Source of the DNA: Anaerolineaceae bacterium UBA5404
Lineage (GTDB): Bacteria; Chloroflexota; Anaerolineae; Anaerolineales; Anaerolineaceae
Direction: 5' to 3'
Length of the DNA stretch: 64,000 nt
Assembly: GCA_002409625.1 (NCBI GenBank)
Contig: DHNY01000003.1
Coordinates: 68,703 to 132,702, forward strand
Shown here: positions 47,586-56,136 of the stretch, one piece after another
How the letters are laid out: every line of letters starts with the position of its first letter
How positions within the stretch are numbered: position 1 is the stretch's first letter
Made by a program: the position numbers and the translations under genes
The notes under the pieces: model-generated
Databases searched by the model: none
The model's input: only the letters and a program-made list of their open reading frames with translations
Told to the model about the DNA's origin: nothing

Positions 47586-48331
47586 GATCTGATAATCAGG
47601 ATGGATTTACCCGGGACCTTTTTGAGGTCAAAGAAGGTTTTTTGCTGGCGGATAAGCGTGGCGAGTTGTTTGGCGCCGTAGCTGCGAGGGTCAAAGCCGG
47701 GATCAATTCTGCGCAGGGAAGTGCCAACCTCCGAAAGGCTTGCCCAACCGTCATCATCCGTGCCGACCATTTCAATGGCGCGGTTGATGTTTTCGATAAG
47801 CTCAATTTCCTGAGGGCTAAGTTTGGCGGCGATTTGTTGACGCGCGGCGGCTTTTTTCTTTTGCCTTTCGCGTTCTTCAAGGTTTTCTGTGTAAATAAAG
47901 ACATCACAAGCCGAGACAAATGCGCGTGGTGTATTCTGTTTGCCGATGCCAATCACCAGTTTGCCACTTTCCCGGATGCGCGTAGCCAAACGGGTATAGT
48001 CGCTATCGCTTGAGACAAGACAAAAGCCATCCACTAAATCGCTGTGAAGGATGTCCATGGCGTCAATAATCATTGCCGAGTCGGTTGAATTTTTGCCGGT
48101 GGTGTAGCTAAATTGCTGGAAAGGTTGAAAAGCGTAAGAGTTGAGCGTTTCTTTCCATGATTTCATGTGGGTTGTGGTCCAATCGCCGTAGATGCGACGG
48201 ATGGTGGTGTTGCCAAAGCGGCTTGCCTCAACCACAATTTGCTCCATGAGAGAAGCTTGAGCGTTGTCACCATCAATGAGGATGGCAAAACGCTTTTCGA
48301 TGTTTCCATTATTTGAATTAATATCTGTCAT
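47570..48331 (-). CDS. NYN-domain (LabA/DUF88-like) RNase with OST-HTH domain
   Basis: 253 residues. The NYN/PIN-like nuclease domain (~15-150) has FAILIDGDNAQ, an Asp at GKNSTDSAMIIDAMD and FCLVSSDSDYTRLA, which together supply the acidic metal centre of this predicted RNase fold. About 170-245 is an OST-HTH/LOTUS-type domain (IELIENINRAIEM...WASLSEVGTSL). It probably processes or degrades structured RNA. ATG 48331 is chosen; the in-frame TTG 18 nt upstream is unlikely. TATAAT lies only 4-9 nt before the ATG, so a leaderless message or readthrough from msrA is possible. Confidence 0.87.
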   Translation of the reverse strand: MTDINSNNGNIEKRFAILIDGDNAQASLMEQIVVEASRFGNTTIRRIYGDWTTTHMKSWKETLNSYAFQPFQQFSYTTGKNSTDSAMIIDAMDILHSDLVDGFCLVSSDSDYTRLATRIRESGKLVIGIGKQNTPRAFVSACDVFIYTENLEERERQKKKAAARQQIAAKLSPQEIELIENINRAIEMVGTDDDGWASLSEVGTSLRRIDPGFDPRSYGAKQLATLIRQQKTFFDLKKVPGKSILIIRSKEEL

Positions 48332-48361
48332 AGCCCCATTATAAAGCAAAATTGACGAAGC

Positions 48362-48838
48362 CTAACGGCAATAACAGTCGTCGTCGGAGGCAACGTTGTG
48401 TTTGGCATAATAATCCTGGTGATAATCTTCAGCTTGCCAGACCTCACCGGCTGGGCGCAAGGCGGTTTGAATTTTTCCCGGATAAATGCCAGAAACGTCA
48501 ATGGACTTCATCACTTCTTCTGCGATTGCTTTTTGTTCTTCGTCCAGGTAAAAGATGGTTGAGCGGTACTGTTCTCCGAAGGTTTCGGCGAGGCTCGGGT
48601 TGTGCGACTGGAAAAAGGCTTCCAACAAATTTTTATAGCTGATAACTTCGGGATCAAAGTCGAGTTGAACAGCTTCCAGATGTCCGGTTTGTTGACGGCA
48701 AACCTGAGCATAAGTGGGTTTTTCTGTTGTGCCACCTGTATAGACGGCAAGTGTTTTTATGACACCAGGAATCGTTTTTAACTTGGCTTGCAATCCCCAA
48801 AAACAGCCACCTGCTAACAATGCTTGATTAACCATCAT
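48362..48838 (-). CDS. msrA: Peptide-methionine (S)-S-oxide reductase
   Basis: 158-residue MsrA that repairs oxidised methionine. Catalytic C12 in GCFWG, substrate-pocket residues in YTGG and GHLEAVQLDFDP, and the resolving-type cysteines C155 and C157 at the C-terminus (DCYCR). Length is normal for the minimal enzyme. It probably uses thioredoxin. An in-frame ATG pair (MM) opens the gene. The TAG stop is 30 nt before the NYN gene on the same strand, so the two may be co-transcribed. Confidence 0.95.
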   Translation of the reverse strand: MMVNQALLAGGCFWGLQAKLKTIPGVIKTLAVYTGGTTEKPTYAQVCRQQTGHLEAVQLDFDPEVISYKNLLEAFFQSHNPSLAETFGEQYRSTIFYLDEEQKAIAEEVMKSIDVSGIYPGKIQTALRPAGEVWQAEDYHQDYYAKHNVASDDDCYCR

Positions 48839-49015
48839 CTGTAATCTCCAGTCAGGAATTTATTAACGTTTAGAGTACTATATCATTATTTTAATATTAA
48901 ATCACTTAGAATCCTTACACAAAAAGGACAAAAGTAGACAGTTGTCTAGAAATTGGGGTTAATGGAATTGAATCCTCAAAATTTGTTCTTGAAAGGGTTT
49001 CGGTTTTACTTTGTT

Positions 49016-49041
49016 AAAAAAAAGATGAGCAAGTATCGCTC
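49016..49041 (-). terminator. Terminator of the tRNA gene
   Basis: On the minus strand, stem GAGCGA / TTGCTC (49041-49036 with 49032-49027, one G.T), TAC loop, then ATC and eight T (49023-49016), located 18 nt after the tRNA 3' end. Confidence 0.75.
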
Positions 49042-49058
49042 GTATGATTGTGATTGAG

Positions 49059-49130
49059 TGGGCCCGGATGGATTCGAACCAACAACCAAGCGGTTATGAG
49101 CCGCCTGCTCCGCCATTGAGCTACGGGCCC
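49059..49130 (-). tRNA. tRNA with CAU anticodon, probably tRNA-Ile2
   Basis: 72-nt cloverleaf on the minus strand: acceptor GGGCCCG / CGGGCCC with discriminator A, D-arm GCTC...GAGC with a short loop, anticodon arm around CTCATAA (anticodon CAT), and T-arm with TTCGAAT loop. CCA is not encoded. The GCAGGCGGCTCATAACCGCTT region resembles bacterial tRNA-Ile2, whose C34 is modified to lysidine by TilS so that it reads AUA. Elongator tRNA-Met is the alternative. There is one T-T mismatch in the T-stem. Confidence 0.93.
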
Positions 49131-49192
49131 CATTAGGAATGCAATCTTACCATTAATTGTGGAAAAATTGTAAAAGTGATACTGACTTAAAG

Positions 49193-49224
49193 CAATCAGG
49201 CTACCAATGCCAGTAGCCTGATTG
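49193..49224 (-). terminator. Terminator hairpin downstream of glnS
   Basis: 12-bp stem CAATCAGGCTAC / GTAGCCTGATTG (49193-49204 with 49213-49224) with an 8-nt loop, 35 nt past the glnS stop. The U-tract is better on the plus strand (TCTTTT) than on the minus strand (CTTTAA), so it may function in both directions but weakly for glnS. Confidence 0.7.
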
Positions 49225-49259
49225 TCTTTTATGTGCTTTTCAGAATCAGAACTTCAGTT

Positions 49260-50936
49260 TTACTTCTGCATCTTCGCCCAACTGTCAACGAGGGATAAGG
49301 TGCGGATCCAGCTTGGTTTTTCGGGCGTGCTGGTCAAGGGATCGAGGGTGAAGTAGCCATCCCGAACAAACTGGAAGACTTCGCCAATTTCTGCTTCTGC
49401 CAATGATGGTTCAAGTTTGGCTTGCAAAACCTCAATCGAGTCTTTGTTGAAGTGGTCAATAAAATTTTCACCTTCGGGCAAATCCTCAGGGTATTTATCG
49501 AGGAACATTTGCTCGTAGAGTTTGGTTTCGGCGTCAACGGCGTGTCTGGCAGAAACCCAATGGATGGTGCCTTTAACTTTGCGCTTGTCGGCAGTTTGTC
49601 CACCGTGTGATTCTGGATCATAGGTGACATGAATCTCGAGGATATTGCCCTCTTCATCCTTGACGATGTCTTTATACTTGATGTAATAAGCGTTCATCAA
49701 ACGCACTTCCCGTTCAGGACAAAGCCGGAAGTATTTGGGAGGTGGGCTTTCCATGAAGTCATCCGCTTCGATGTAGATTTCGCGGCTAAAAGGCACTTTG
49801 CGCGTTGCGGAGTTGGCGTCGTAAGGGAAATCTGGGATGTCGAACCATTCTTCCTTGTCCTCTGGGTAATTATCGATAATCACCTTTACGGGGTTGAGGA
49901 TGGCCATACGCCGCTTGGCTGTTTCGTTGAGCGTGTCGCGAATGATGTGTTCGAGCAGTTCAACGTCGATGAAGTTTTCACTTTTTGCCACGCCAACCGT
50001 ATCAATAAAGGCGCGAATGGCAGCCGGTGGATAGCCGCGGCGACGCATTGCAACCAAGGTGGGCATGCGAGGATCATCCCATCCGTCCACCAAACCTGCT
50101 TCAACCAAGCGTCGCAGTTTGCGCTTGCTCATGACGGTGTGGGTGAGGTTCAGACGGGCAAATTCGATTTGTTGCGGCGCAAAAATCTCCAATTCCTGAA
50201 TGAACCAATCATAAAGTGGACGGTGGTTTTCGAATTCGAGGGAACACATCGAGTGCGTGATGCCTTCGATGGAGTCGCTTTGTCCGTGCGTAAAGTCGTA
50301 GGTTGGGTAAATGCACCAGGCCTTGCCGGTACGGTGGTGTTCTGCATGCAAAACACGATACATCACCGGGTCGCGCATCAAAGGATTGGGATGCGCCATG
50401 TCAATTTTTGCGCGCAATGTGATGCTGCCGTCCTCAAATTCGCCTGCACGCATCCGCGCCAGGAGATCCAGACTTTCTTCTATTGGGCGGTCGCGCCAGG
50501 GGCTATTCTTACCGGGTTGGGTCAAGGTGCCACGGTATTCGCGGGTTTCATCTGGGCTGAGTTCATCCACATAAGCTTTGCCTTTTTTGATGAGTTTGAT
50601 TGCCCATTCGTACAATTGCTCAAAGTAATCCGAAGCGTAAAACTCGCGGTCTTCCCAGTCAAATCCGAGCCAACGGATATCCGCTTTGATGGCGTCAACG
50701 TATTCAACATCTTCTTTGACGGGATTGGTGTCATCAAACCGCAGGTTGGTTTTGCCACCATAGTCTTGGGCGATACCAAAATCAAGCACGATGGCTTTAG
50801 CATGACCGATGTGAAGATAGCCGTTGGGTTCCGGAGGGAAGCGTGTGTGCACGCGCCCGTCAAAGCGGCCGATGCGATTGTGTTCATCAATGATATCTGT
50901 AATAAAGTTCGATCTTTTTGGCGTTTCGTCTGTCAT
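49260..50936 (-). CDS. glnS: Glutaminyl-tRNA synthetase
   Basis: 558-residue class Ic synthetase charging tRNA-Gln. HIGH-type motif in PPEPNGYLHIGHAKA (about 34-48), MSKR-type motif VMSKRKL, NLRFDDTNP, a Rossmann core, and a C-terminal anticodon-binding beta-barrel region beginning near RKVPFSREIYIEADDF. Domain order and length match GlnRS rather than non-discriminating GluRS, so this organism need not rely on GatCAB for Gln-tRNA. SD GGAG lies close to the ATG. It stands alone, between the tRNA and the flavodiiron operon. Confidence 0.96.
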   Translation of the reverse strand: MTDETPKRSNFITDIIDEHNRIGRFDGRVHTRFPPEPNGYLHIGHAKAIVLDFGIAQDYGGKTNLRFDDTNPVKEDVEYVDAIKADIRWLGFDWEDREFYASDYFEQLYEWAIKLIKKGKAYVDELSPDETREYRGTLTQPGKNSPWRDRPIEESLDLLARMRAGEFEDGSITLRAKIDMAHPNPLMRDPVMYRVLHAEHHRTGKAWCIYPTYDFTHGQSDSIEGITHSMCSLEFENHRPLYDWFIQELEIFAPQQIEFARLNLTHTVMSKRKLRRLVEAGLVDGWDDPRMPTLVAMRRRGYPPAAIRAFIDTVGVAKSENFIDVELLEHIIRDTLNETAKRRMAILNPVKVIIDNYPEDKEEWFDIPDFPYDANSATRKVPFSREIYIEADDFMESPPPKYFRLCPEREVRLMNAYYIKYKDIVKDEEGNILEIHVTYDPESHGGQTADKRKVKGTIHWVSARHAVDAETKLYEQMFLDKYPEDLPEGENFIDHFNKDSIEVLQAKLEPSLAEAEIGEVFQFVRDGYFTLDPLTSTPEKPSWIRTLSLVDSWAKMQK

Positions 50937-50990
50937 TTTTCTCTCCTTTGATGGCTTGCAAATTATACCTTATGCCTGCCGGATAATGAA

Positions 50991-51015
50991 AAAAGCCCTG
51001 ATGTTCAGGGCTTTT
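50991..51015 (-). terminator. Terminator of the fba-flavodiiron operon
   Basis: 11-bp stem AAAAGCCCTGA / TCAGGGCTTTT (50991-51001 with 51005-51015), 3-nt loop, with TTTTTT following on the minus strand. Confidence 0.9.
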
Positions 51016-51036
51016 GCTTGTGTAAATACTGTGGCT

Positions 51037-52239
51037 TTAGCCCTCTTTTGACTTTTTAGCAACCTGTTGAGCGATTTGTTGGATGGCTTGGATATCTTCT
51101 TCAGTCGCCATACCGATGAATTCCAAAGCGCCAACAACTTCCCAATCAAGCTTTTCTGCGTAACCTTCAAAAACCTTTTGCGCGCCACCAGACCAGGCAT
51201 AACTGCCAAAATAGCCGGCAACTTTGTTTTTGACGTGCTTAATCTCTGCGATGTCGAGCATATGAACCATATTGGGATACATGGCACGTTCGTAGGTTGG
51301 GCAAGCGACTAAAACGCCGCGTTTTGTCCATAGGGAAGGCAAAATGAAGCTTGGATGCACATCGGCAACATTGTAAACTTCCACAGGAACGCCTTCAGCG
51401 GTGATGGTTTGTAGAACTGCTTCCATAGCGCGTTCTGTGTTGCGGTACATTGTGCCCCACAGGATGGTAACGCCAGGCTCGGTTGGACCGGCAGCATATT
51501 CTGCAAATTTCTTGTAAAGCGAAACGATGCGCATCGGGTCTTTACGCCAAATTAAACCATGTGATGGTGCGATGATTTGGATGGGGAAAGCGGCTGCTTT
51601 TTCAATCGCGTTGAGCACATTTCGGCTAAAAGAAGCGATGATATTGGAATAGTAACGCAAGGATTCCTTTTCGTACCAAGGGAGATTATCGCCAGCCTCA
51701 TCATCAAAGGTGATGCCATCAAGGCAACCAAAGGTACCAAAAGCATCACAGCTGAAGAGAATCTGTTCTTCTTCAAGATAGGTGAACATGGTTTCTGGCC
51801 AGTGCACCATTGGAGCGGTGAGGAACTTCAAGTTAAACTTACCCAAATTGAGGGTGTCACCGTCTTTAACGGTCATGGTGTTTTCGCTCATCCCGTAAAA
51901 GTCATTCATCATATTGATGCATTGGCGTGTGCCAATAAAAGTGACATTAGGGGCAATTTCGCGGAAACGGGTGAGCGCGCCAGTATGGTCAGGCTCAACG
52001 TGGTTAACGATGACGTAATCGAGGGTTTTGAGGTCCACGATTTTAGCAATCTGGTCAACAAATTCTTCTGAGAAAATGTCTTTGGTAAGGTCAATCAAGA
52101 CGCTCTTTTCATCTTTAATGATGTAAGAGTTATAAGAAACGCCTTCATTGGTGACTGGCCAAAGCCCTTCGAAGAGATCGGTTGTGCGGTCGTTAACCGC
52201 AATGGACCAAATGTTAGGTTTTATTTCAACAGGACGCAT
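51037..52239 (-). CDS. Flavodiiron protein (A-type; O2/NO reductase)
   Basis: 400 residues: metallo-beta-lactamase-fold diiron domain (1-~250) with ligands H80, E82, D84 and H85 (NHVEPDHTGA), later His in APMVHWPETM, Asp in SCDAFGTFG and His in APSHGLIW. A flavodoxin domain (~253-400) with ILWGTMYRNTERA for FMN binding follows. No rubredoxin domain is fused, so electrons must come from a separate rubredoxin or from F420H2. It reduces O2 to water or NO to N2O, a marker of anaerobes coping with oxygen. It begins 3 nt after the aldolase stop. Confidence 0.95.
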   Translation of the reverse strand: MRPVEIKPNIWSIAVNDRTTDLFEGLWPVTNEGVSYNSYIIKDEKSVLIDLTKDIFSEEFVDQIAKIVDLKTLDYVIVNHVEPDHTGALTRFREIAPNVTFIGTRQCINMMNDFYGMSENTMTVKDGDTLNLGKFNLKFLTAPMVHWPETMFTYLEEEQILFSCDAFGTFGCLDGITFDDEAGDNLPWYEKESLRYYSNIIASFSRNVLNAIEKAAAFPIQIIAPSHGLIWRKDPMRIVSLYKKFAEYAAGPTEPGVTILWGTMYRNTERAMEAVLQTITAEGVPVEVYNVADVHPSFILPSLWTKRGVLVACPTYERAMYPNMVHMLDIAEIKHVKNKVAGYFGSYAWSGGAQKVFEGYAEKLDWEVVGALEFIGMATEEDIQAIQQIAQQVAKKSKEG

Positions 52240-52242
52240 TGT

Positions 52243-53193
52243 TTATTCTCCAATAAATTTACGCACGGCTTCTAATTGTCCGGCACTGCCGAGAAGAGCG
52301 TTCTTTTCGGCGATAAAGTTGGCATATTCTGCCATGAAAATCTTGCCGGGGTCGCGCAGGTCAAATTTTTCGGGTTTGTCGCGGAAGAATTCGCGATGGA
52401 CACGAGTCCAAACCAGGCGTCCGTCGGTATCGATGTTGATTTTGGTAACCCCTAATTGTGAGGCTCTTTTGAACTGGGTGGCATCCACACCTTTAGCGCC
52501 GGCGATGTGTCCACCGGCAGCGTTGATGCGGGCAACTTCTTCTTCTGGAACAGAGCTTGAACCGTGCATGACAAGCGGGAAACCGGGCAGGTTCTTTTGA
52601 ATGTCTTCCAGAACGTTAAAATGCAAGCTTTGCGAACCGCTGAATTTGAACGCGCCGTGGCTGGTACCAATGGCGACTGCCAAAGAGTCACAACCAGAGC
52701 GTTCCACAAAGTCTTTTGCCTGGTTGGGGTCGGTAAGCTTGGCATCGGCTTCATCAACGCTAACGTGTTCTTCAACACCGCCTAACATGCCGAGCTCTGC
52801 CTCTACGACAATGCCCTTGGCGTGGGCGGCATCCACCACACGGCGGGTTACGGCGATGTTTTCTTCATAGGGCAATGAGGAACCATCGATCATAACCGAG
52901 CTGTAAAAGCCTGATTCGATGCAGTCGTAACAGGTTTGTTCGTCGCCATGGTCAAGATGCACGGCGAAAATGGCTTCCGGATAGATTTCATCCGCGGCAC
53001 GGATGAGCCCTTCCAGAAAAGTTTTGTTGGTGTATGAACGGGCACCTTTGCTGATTTGCAAAATAAAGGGTGCCTGGGATTGTAAGTTTCCCCTAAAAAG
53101 TCCTTCAATCTGTTCCAGATTGTTTACATTGTATGCGCCGATAGCGTAATTGCCATAGGCATGTTCGAAAAGTTTTTTGGTAGTTACAATCAT
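52243..53193 (-). CDS. fba: Class II fructose-bisphosphate aldolase
   Basis: 316-residue zinc-dependent ketose-bisphosphate aldolase cleaving FBP to DHAP and G3P. It has AVHLDHGDE (D81 catalytic, H82 zinc), VEAELGMLGG, GTSHGAFKF (zinc His), LVMHGSSSVP (zinc His) and KINIDTDGR for phosphate binding. The length fits the FbaA/GatY group; a tagatose-bisphosphate aldolase role is less likely because there is no tagatose pathway nearby. First gene of a unit with the flavodiiron protein. SD GGAGG lies 5 nt before the ATG. Confidence 0.93.
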   Translation of the reverse strand: MIVTTKKLFEHAYGNYAIGAYNVNNLEQIEGLFRGNLQSQAPFILQISKGARSYTNKTFLEGLIRAADEIYPEAIFAVHLDHGDEQTCYDCIESGFYSSVMIDGSSLPYEENIAVTRRVVDAAHAKGIVVEAELGMLGGVEEHVSVDEADAKLTDPNQAKDFVERSGCDSLAVAIGTSHGAFKFSGSQSLHFNVLEDIQKNLPGFPLVMHGSSSVPEEEVARINAAGGHIAGAKGVDATQFKRASQLGVTKINIDTDGRLVWTRVHREFFRDKPEKFDLRDPGKIFMAEYANFIAEKNALLGSAGQLEAVRKFIGE

Positions 53194-53309
53194 GACGCCT
53201 CCTTAAAAGCGATTTCGATACCTTGATTATACCCAATAAAAGACTGGAATTCATCCCTTTGGAAGAATATTGTTAATAATTTTTGTACTAATCCAATGGC
53301 TTGTAAACG

Positions 53310-54503
53310 TTATTGGATTGCTTGCTCATAGATTTTGCGCAAAGCTTCGCTATAACGAACAGGGTCGTGCTGATCTTTGATTTTTTGCAGTGCCGCGCGA
53401 CCTTTTTTGGCGATAATGTCTGGATCTTGCGCTATTCCGCGGATGATGTGCTCCAGTCCGCTTTGGATGCGTTCACTTAGGATGGCGCGTTCTTCGGCTG
53501 TTTGATAAAAAGCCTCACCGAGTTCGTTCTTGGGCACGTTGATCAACCAACCAACTTCGGTGTTGTTCATCTCGGGCAATGCGCGAACATCTGTGGTGAT
53601 AACCGGGCAGCCGGTAGCTTGAGATTCGAGAACAGAAAGCCCAAAGGTGTCAGCGTAGGTGGGTAAAAGCCCGATATCGCATGACTTTTGGAGTTCGAGG
53701 ACTTCGTCGTTGGGGATTGCTGAGTGGTGTTCAATCCAATCTGAGTTGGCTTCAATTTTCTGGAGTGCCCATTGCGTGTCTGCTTCAGTTTCGTGAGCGG
53801 CATAAGAATCACGGTGCAAACTGCTGACTAAGACCAGTTGCAATGGCAGTTTTTCTTCCTTAACCAGCTTCTCAAAACTGTTCAAAATCTCGCGGCCGCC
53901 TTTGCGAAAGAAACCAGCGCCGACCATAATGAAACGAATGGGTTTAGTCTTGGAATAGCTTCTTTGGGTTACATCGTTGACCAGAAGCTCTTGCGCAGGA
54001 ACCAAAACGGTCATCTTGGCTAAAATGGCATCGGCGAGATCAGAAGGGAACTCAGAAAGAAAATCGCGTTCTATTTTTGCTGCGTTTTCTGACCAGGCGA
54101 TGATGCGTTTGCAGGCTTTGCCGGCCAATGCTTCCATGCCGCGTTGGGTGAGTGCGTTATGGCGTTTGTTTTGCGCTATATTTTGATTTTTACGTTGCAA
54201 CAAGTGAGAAAACCTGGGAATCAGCGTTTCAAAATGCGTAACCCAGGGTGTTTTGCCATAACTAATGCCATTTGAAAAATGGAAAAGGTCAACTTTGTTG
54301 AGGTCAAAATCTTCAAACTGATTATTGAGGTCAAAGGTCTGGAAAACGGTTTGACCAAGCAACTTATTAAGCCTGAGGGTCCATTTCCTGCGCCAACTAA
54401 AAAGGTCTTTTACAGGTACATAGGTGACACCTGGAACTTTATCGATAATATTTCGTTTGACGGTATAAAAATTTACACGATAGTCTAAAACGCCAACTTT
54501 CAT
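53310..54503 (-). CDS. GT4-type glycosyltransferase
   Basis: 397 residues with the GT-B fold. A poorly conserved acceptor half includes TPWVTHFET, and a donor half contains FIMVGAGFFRKGGREIL (nucleotide-sugar loop), SAIPNDEVLELQKSCDIGLLPTYADTFGLSVLESQATGCPVI (contains the EX7E-type catalytic segment) and a C-terminal helix. It is a retaining hexosyltransferase in surface polysaccharide or glycolipid synthesis; donor and acceptor unknown. Not in an obvious operon. Confidence 0.88.
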   Translation of the reverse strand: MKVGVLDYRVNFYTVKRNIIDKVPGVTYVPVKDLFSWRRKWTLRLNKLLGQTVFQTFDLNNQFEDFDLNKVDLFHFSNGISYGKTPWVTHFETLIPRFSHLLQRKNQNIAQNKRHNALTQRGMEALAGKACKRIIAWSENAAKIERDFLSEFPSDLADAILAKMTVLVPAQELLVNDVTQRSYSKTKPIRFIMVGAGFFRKGGREILNSFEKLVKEEKLPLQLVLVSSLHRDSYAAHETEADTQWALQKIEANSDWIEHHSAIPNDEVLELQKSCDIGLLPTYADTFGLSVLESQATGCPVITTDVRALPEMNNTEVGWLINVPKNELGEAFYQTAEERAILSERIQSGLEHIIRGIAQDPDIIAKKGRAALQKIKDQHDPVRYSEALRKIYEQAIQ

Positions 54504-54587
54504 TTGACAAACCTCATTTAGAGCTAAAAAACTCTGAAATGATTATAGTCCAGATTGAAAACTGTATTTTTTGACTGTTTTTTGCGT

Positions 54588-55832
54588 TTATTCTGCTTCT
54601 AAAACTTGCTGTTTAATAGGTTCAGGCTTCCAGAAAATGAACAGCAGGATGGCAATGGTGGCGAGTGTCGCGCCAAAGAAAAATGGTGCGGATGGACCAA
54701 AACCAGCCCATTTGCCCACGCCACTCCACAAAAAGCCAGCAATCAGGGACGCCGGAAAGTCGAGAATACCCAAAACGGCGTTATAGGTACCAAAGGCGGT
54801 GCCACGCATTTCTGGCGCGACCAAATCGCCAATCATGGCTTTGGCGGTGCCATATGCCATGCCGTAATAAACGCCATATGCGATGTAAAGCAGAAAGACA
54901 TGCGTCACGTTTTTTGCCAAAGCAAAGCCGAGGTAAATGAGGGCGTAAATAATCCAGCCACCGATAATCACTTTGCGGCGACCGATTTTGTCTGAAAGTC
55001 CGCCGGCAGGGGTCGAGACCAAGGCATACACCAGGTTGAAAACGGCAAGCATGATGAGAATGTTGAGCACACTCATGCCACGTTCCTGGGCACGTAAAAC
55101 CAAAAAGGCGTCTGAGGAGTTACCCAGGTCAAAAATGCCAACTATCAGCATAAAGATGAGGAAGTTTTTGCCCAGACCTTTAAAACTGATTTTTGGTGCC
55201 TGGCGTACGCCTTCAACCTTGACTTCACGGGTTCCAAAAATGAGTGCCAAAACAGCAAGAAACGCAGGGATGATGCTGATGAGCACGATTGTGCGGAAAG
55301 TGTTCTCTTGCAAACCTGTTCCAGCTGCCTGAACGCGCCAAACTACCAGTGCTGCAATGAGGATGCCCAGCATCGCGCCAGCAGTATCCGCCGCTCGGTG
55401 CAAACCGAAAGCCAAGCCTCTTTGCTCTGGTTTTACCGTGTCGGCAACCAGGGCGTCACGCGGAGCGGTGCGAATGCCTTTGCCAACGCGATCACCCCAA
55501 CGGATGCCCGCTACCGCGCTCCAGCTGCTGGCAAAATAGAATAATGGCTTTACGATGGCGGAAAGTCCGTAGCCAAGCACAGCCAACCATTTACGCGAGC
55601 GCATTTTGTCGGATAGCCAGCCTGAAAAGACCTTGAGAATACTGGCGGTGGCTTCGGCAATCCCTTCGATGATACCTATAATATTGGTTTTAACGCCCAA
55701 CACACTGGAAAGAAAGATAGGCAATATATTGATGACCATTTCACTGGAGATGTCCATCAAGAAACTGGTTAAGCTCACTGCCCAGAGGTTGTGCGGGAGG
55801 TTTTTAAGTCGTGATTTCTTTTTTTCTTCCAT
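54588..55832 (-). CDS. Major facilitator superfamily transporter
   Basis: 414 residues with 12 predicted membrane helices. The MFS loop 2-3 motif is seen as GWLSDKMRSRK and repeated in the second half as GGLSDKIGRRK. GDRVGKGIRTAPRDALVAD after helix 4 is typical of a subgroup of prokaryotic MFS with unknown substrate. Drug or metabolite efflux is possible. Divergent from the metH operon, with about 100 nt between its start and the metH promoter. Confidence 0.88.
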   Translation of the reverse strand: MEEKKKSRLKNLPHNLWAVSLTSFLMDISSEMVINILPIFLSSVLGVKTNIIGIIEGIAEATASILKVFSGWLSDKMRSRKWLAVLGYGLSAIVKPLFYFASSWSAVAGIRWGDRVGKGIRTAPRDALVADTVKPEQRGLAFGLHRAADTAGAMLGILIAALVVWRVQAAGTGLQENTFRTIVLISIIPAFLAVLALIFGTREVKVEGVRQAPKISFKGLGKNFLIFMLIVGIFDLGNSSDAFLVLRAQERGMSVLNILIMLAVFNLVYALVSTPAGGLSDKIGRRKVIIGGWIIYALIYLGFALAKNVTHVFLLYIAYGVYYGMAYGTAKAMIGDLVAPEMRGTAFGTYNAVLGILDFPASLIAGFLWSGVGKWAGFGPSAPFFFGATLATIAILLFIFWKPEPIKQQVLEAE

Positions 55833-55938
55833 ATTTAATTCCTTTTTTGAATTATAGTCCCTGGAATATTCGGAATAAAGGCTATCGTGAAAGGTTTAAA
55901 ACCGATCCGTAAGCCAAAAGACGGGCGGTTCCTTTCAT

Positions 55939-55967
55939 TTGACCGCCTGAAATGGCTATGGTACACT
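55939..55967 (+). promoter_or_regulatory. Promoter of the SAM-riboswitch metH operon
   Basis: -35 TTGACC (55939-55944), 17-nt spacer, -10 TACACT (55962-55967); the predicted start near 55974 is directly before the riboswitch P1. Confidence 0.8.
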
Positions 55968-55976
55968 CTTTACATC

Positions 55977-56077
55977 ACTCATCAAGAGAGGTGGAGGGAA
56001 CGGCCCTGCGAAACCTCGGCAACCCTATGCAGTGGGGTGCCAATTCCGTCAAAAACAACCGGTTTTTGAAAGATGAG
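55977..56077 (+). promoter_or_regulatory. SAM-I (S-box) riboswitch aptamer
   Basis: P1 pairs ACTCATC with GATGAG (55977-55983 with 56072-56077). The conserved core AGAGAGGTGGAGGGA, CTGCGAAACCTCGGCAACC and GGTGCCAATTCC is all present. SAM binding stabilises P1, which captures the GAGGC at 56075-56079. This would otherwise pair with GCCTC of the downstream terminator. Binding therefore turns metH and metF off when SAM is plentiful. Confidence 0.97.
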
Positions 56078-56098
56078 GCCAGAATCTTAGTTGATTAC

Positions 56099-56120
56099 GA
56101 GCCTCGCAAGAGGCTTTTTT
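56099..56120 (+). terminator. Riboswitch expression-platform terminator
   Basis: Stem AGCCTC / GAGGCT (56100-56105 with 56110-56115), GCAA loop, T-run 56115-56120, directly before metH. GAGGC at 56075-56079 is the complementary antiterminator strand. Confidence 0.92.
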
Positions 56121-56136
56121 GCTTAATGAGGTGCTG

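Noticed and set aside
49059..49130. Initiator tRNA-fMet
   Set aside because: The acceptor stem begins with a paired G-C and the anticodon stem lacks the three consecutive G-C pairs of initiators; the sequence fits Ile2 or elongator Met.
49629..50951. 440-residue open frame antisense to glnS
   Set aside because: The sense strand encodes full GlnRS with all motifs; the antisense product has no recognisable domain.
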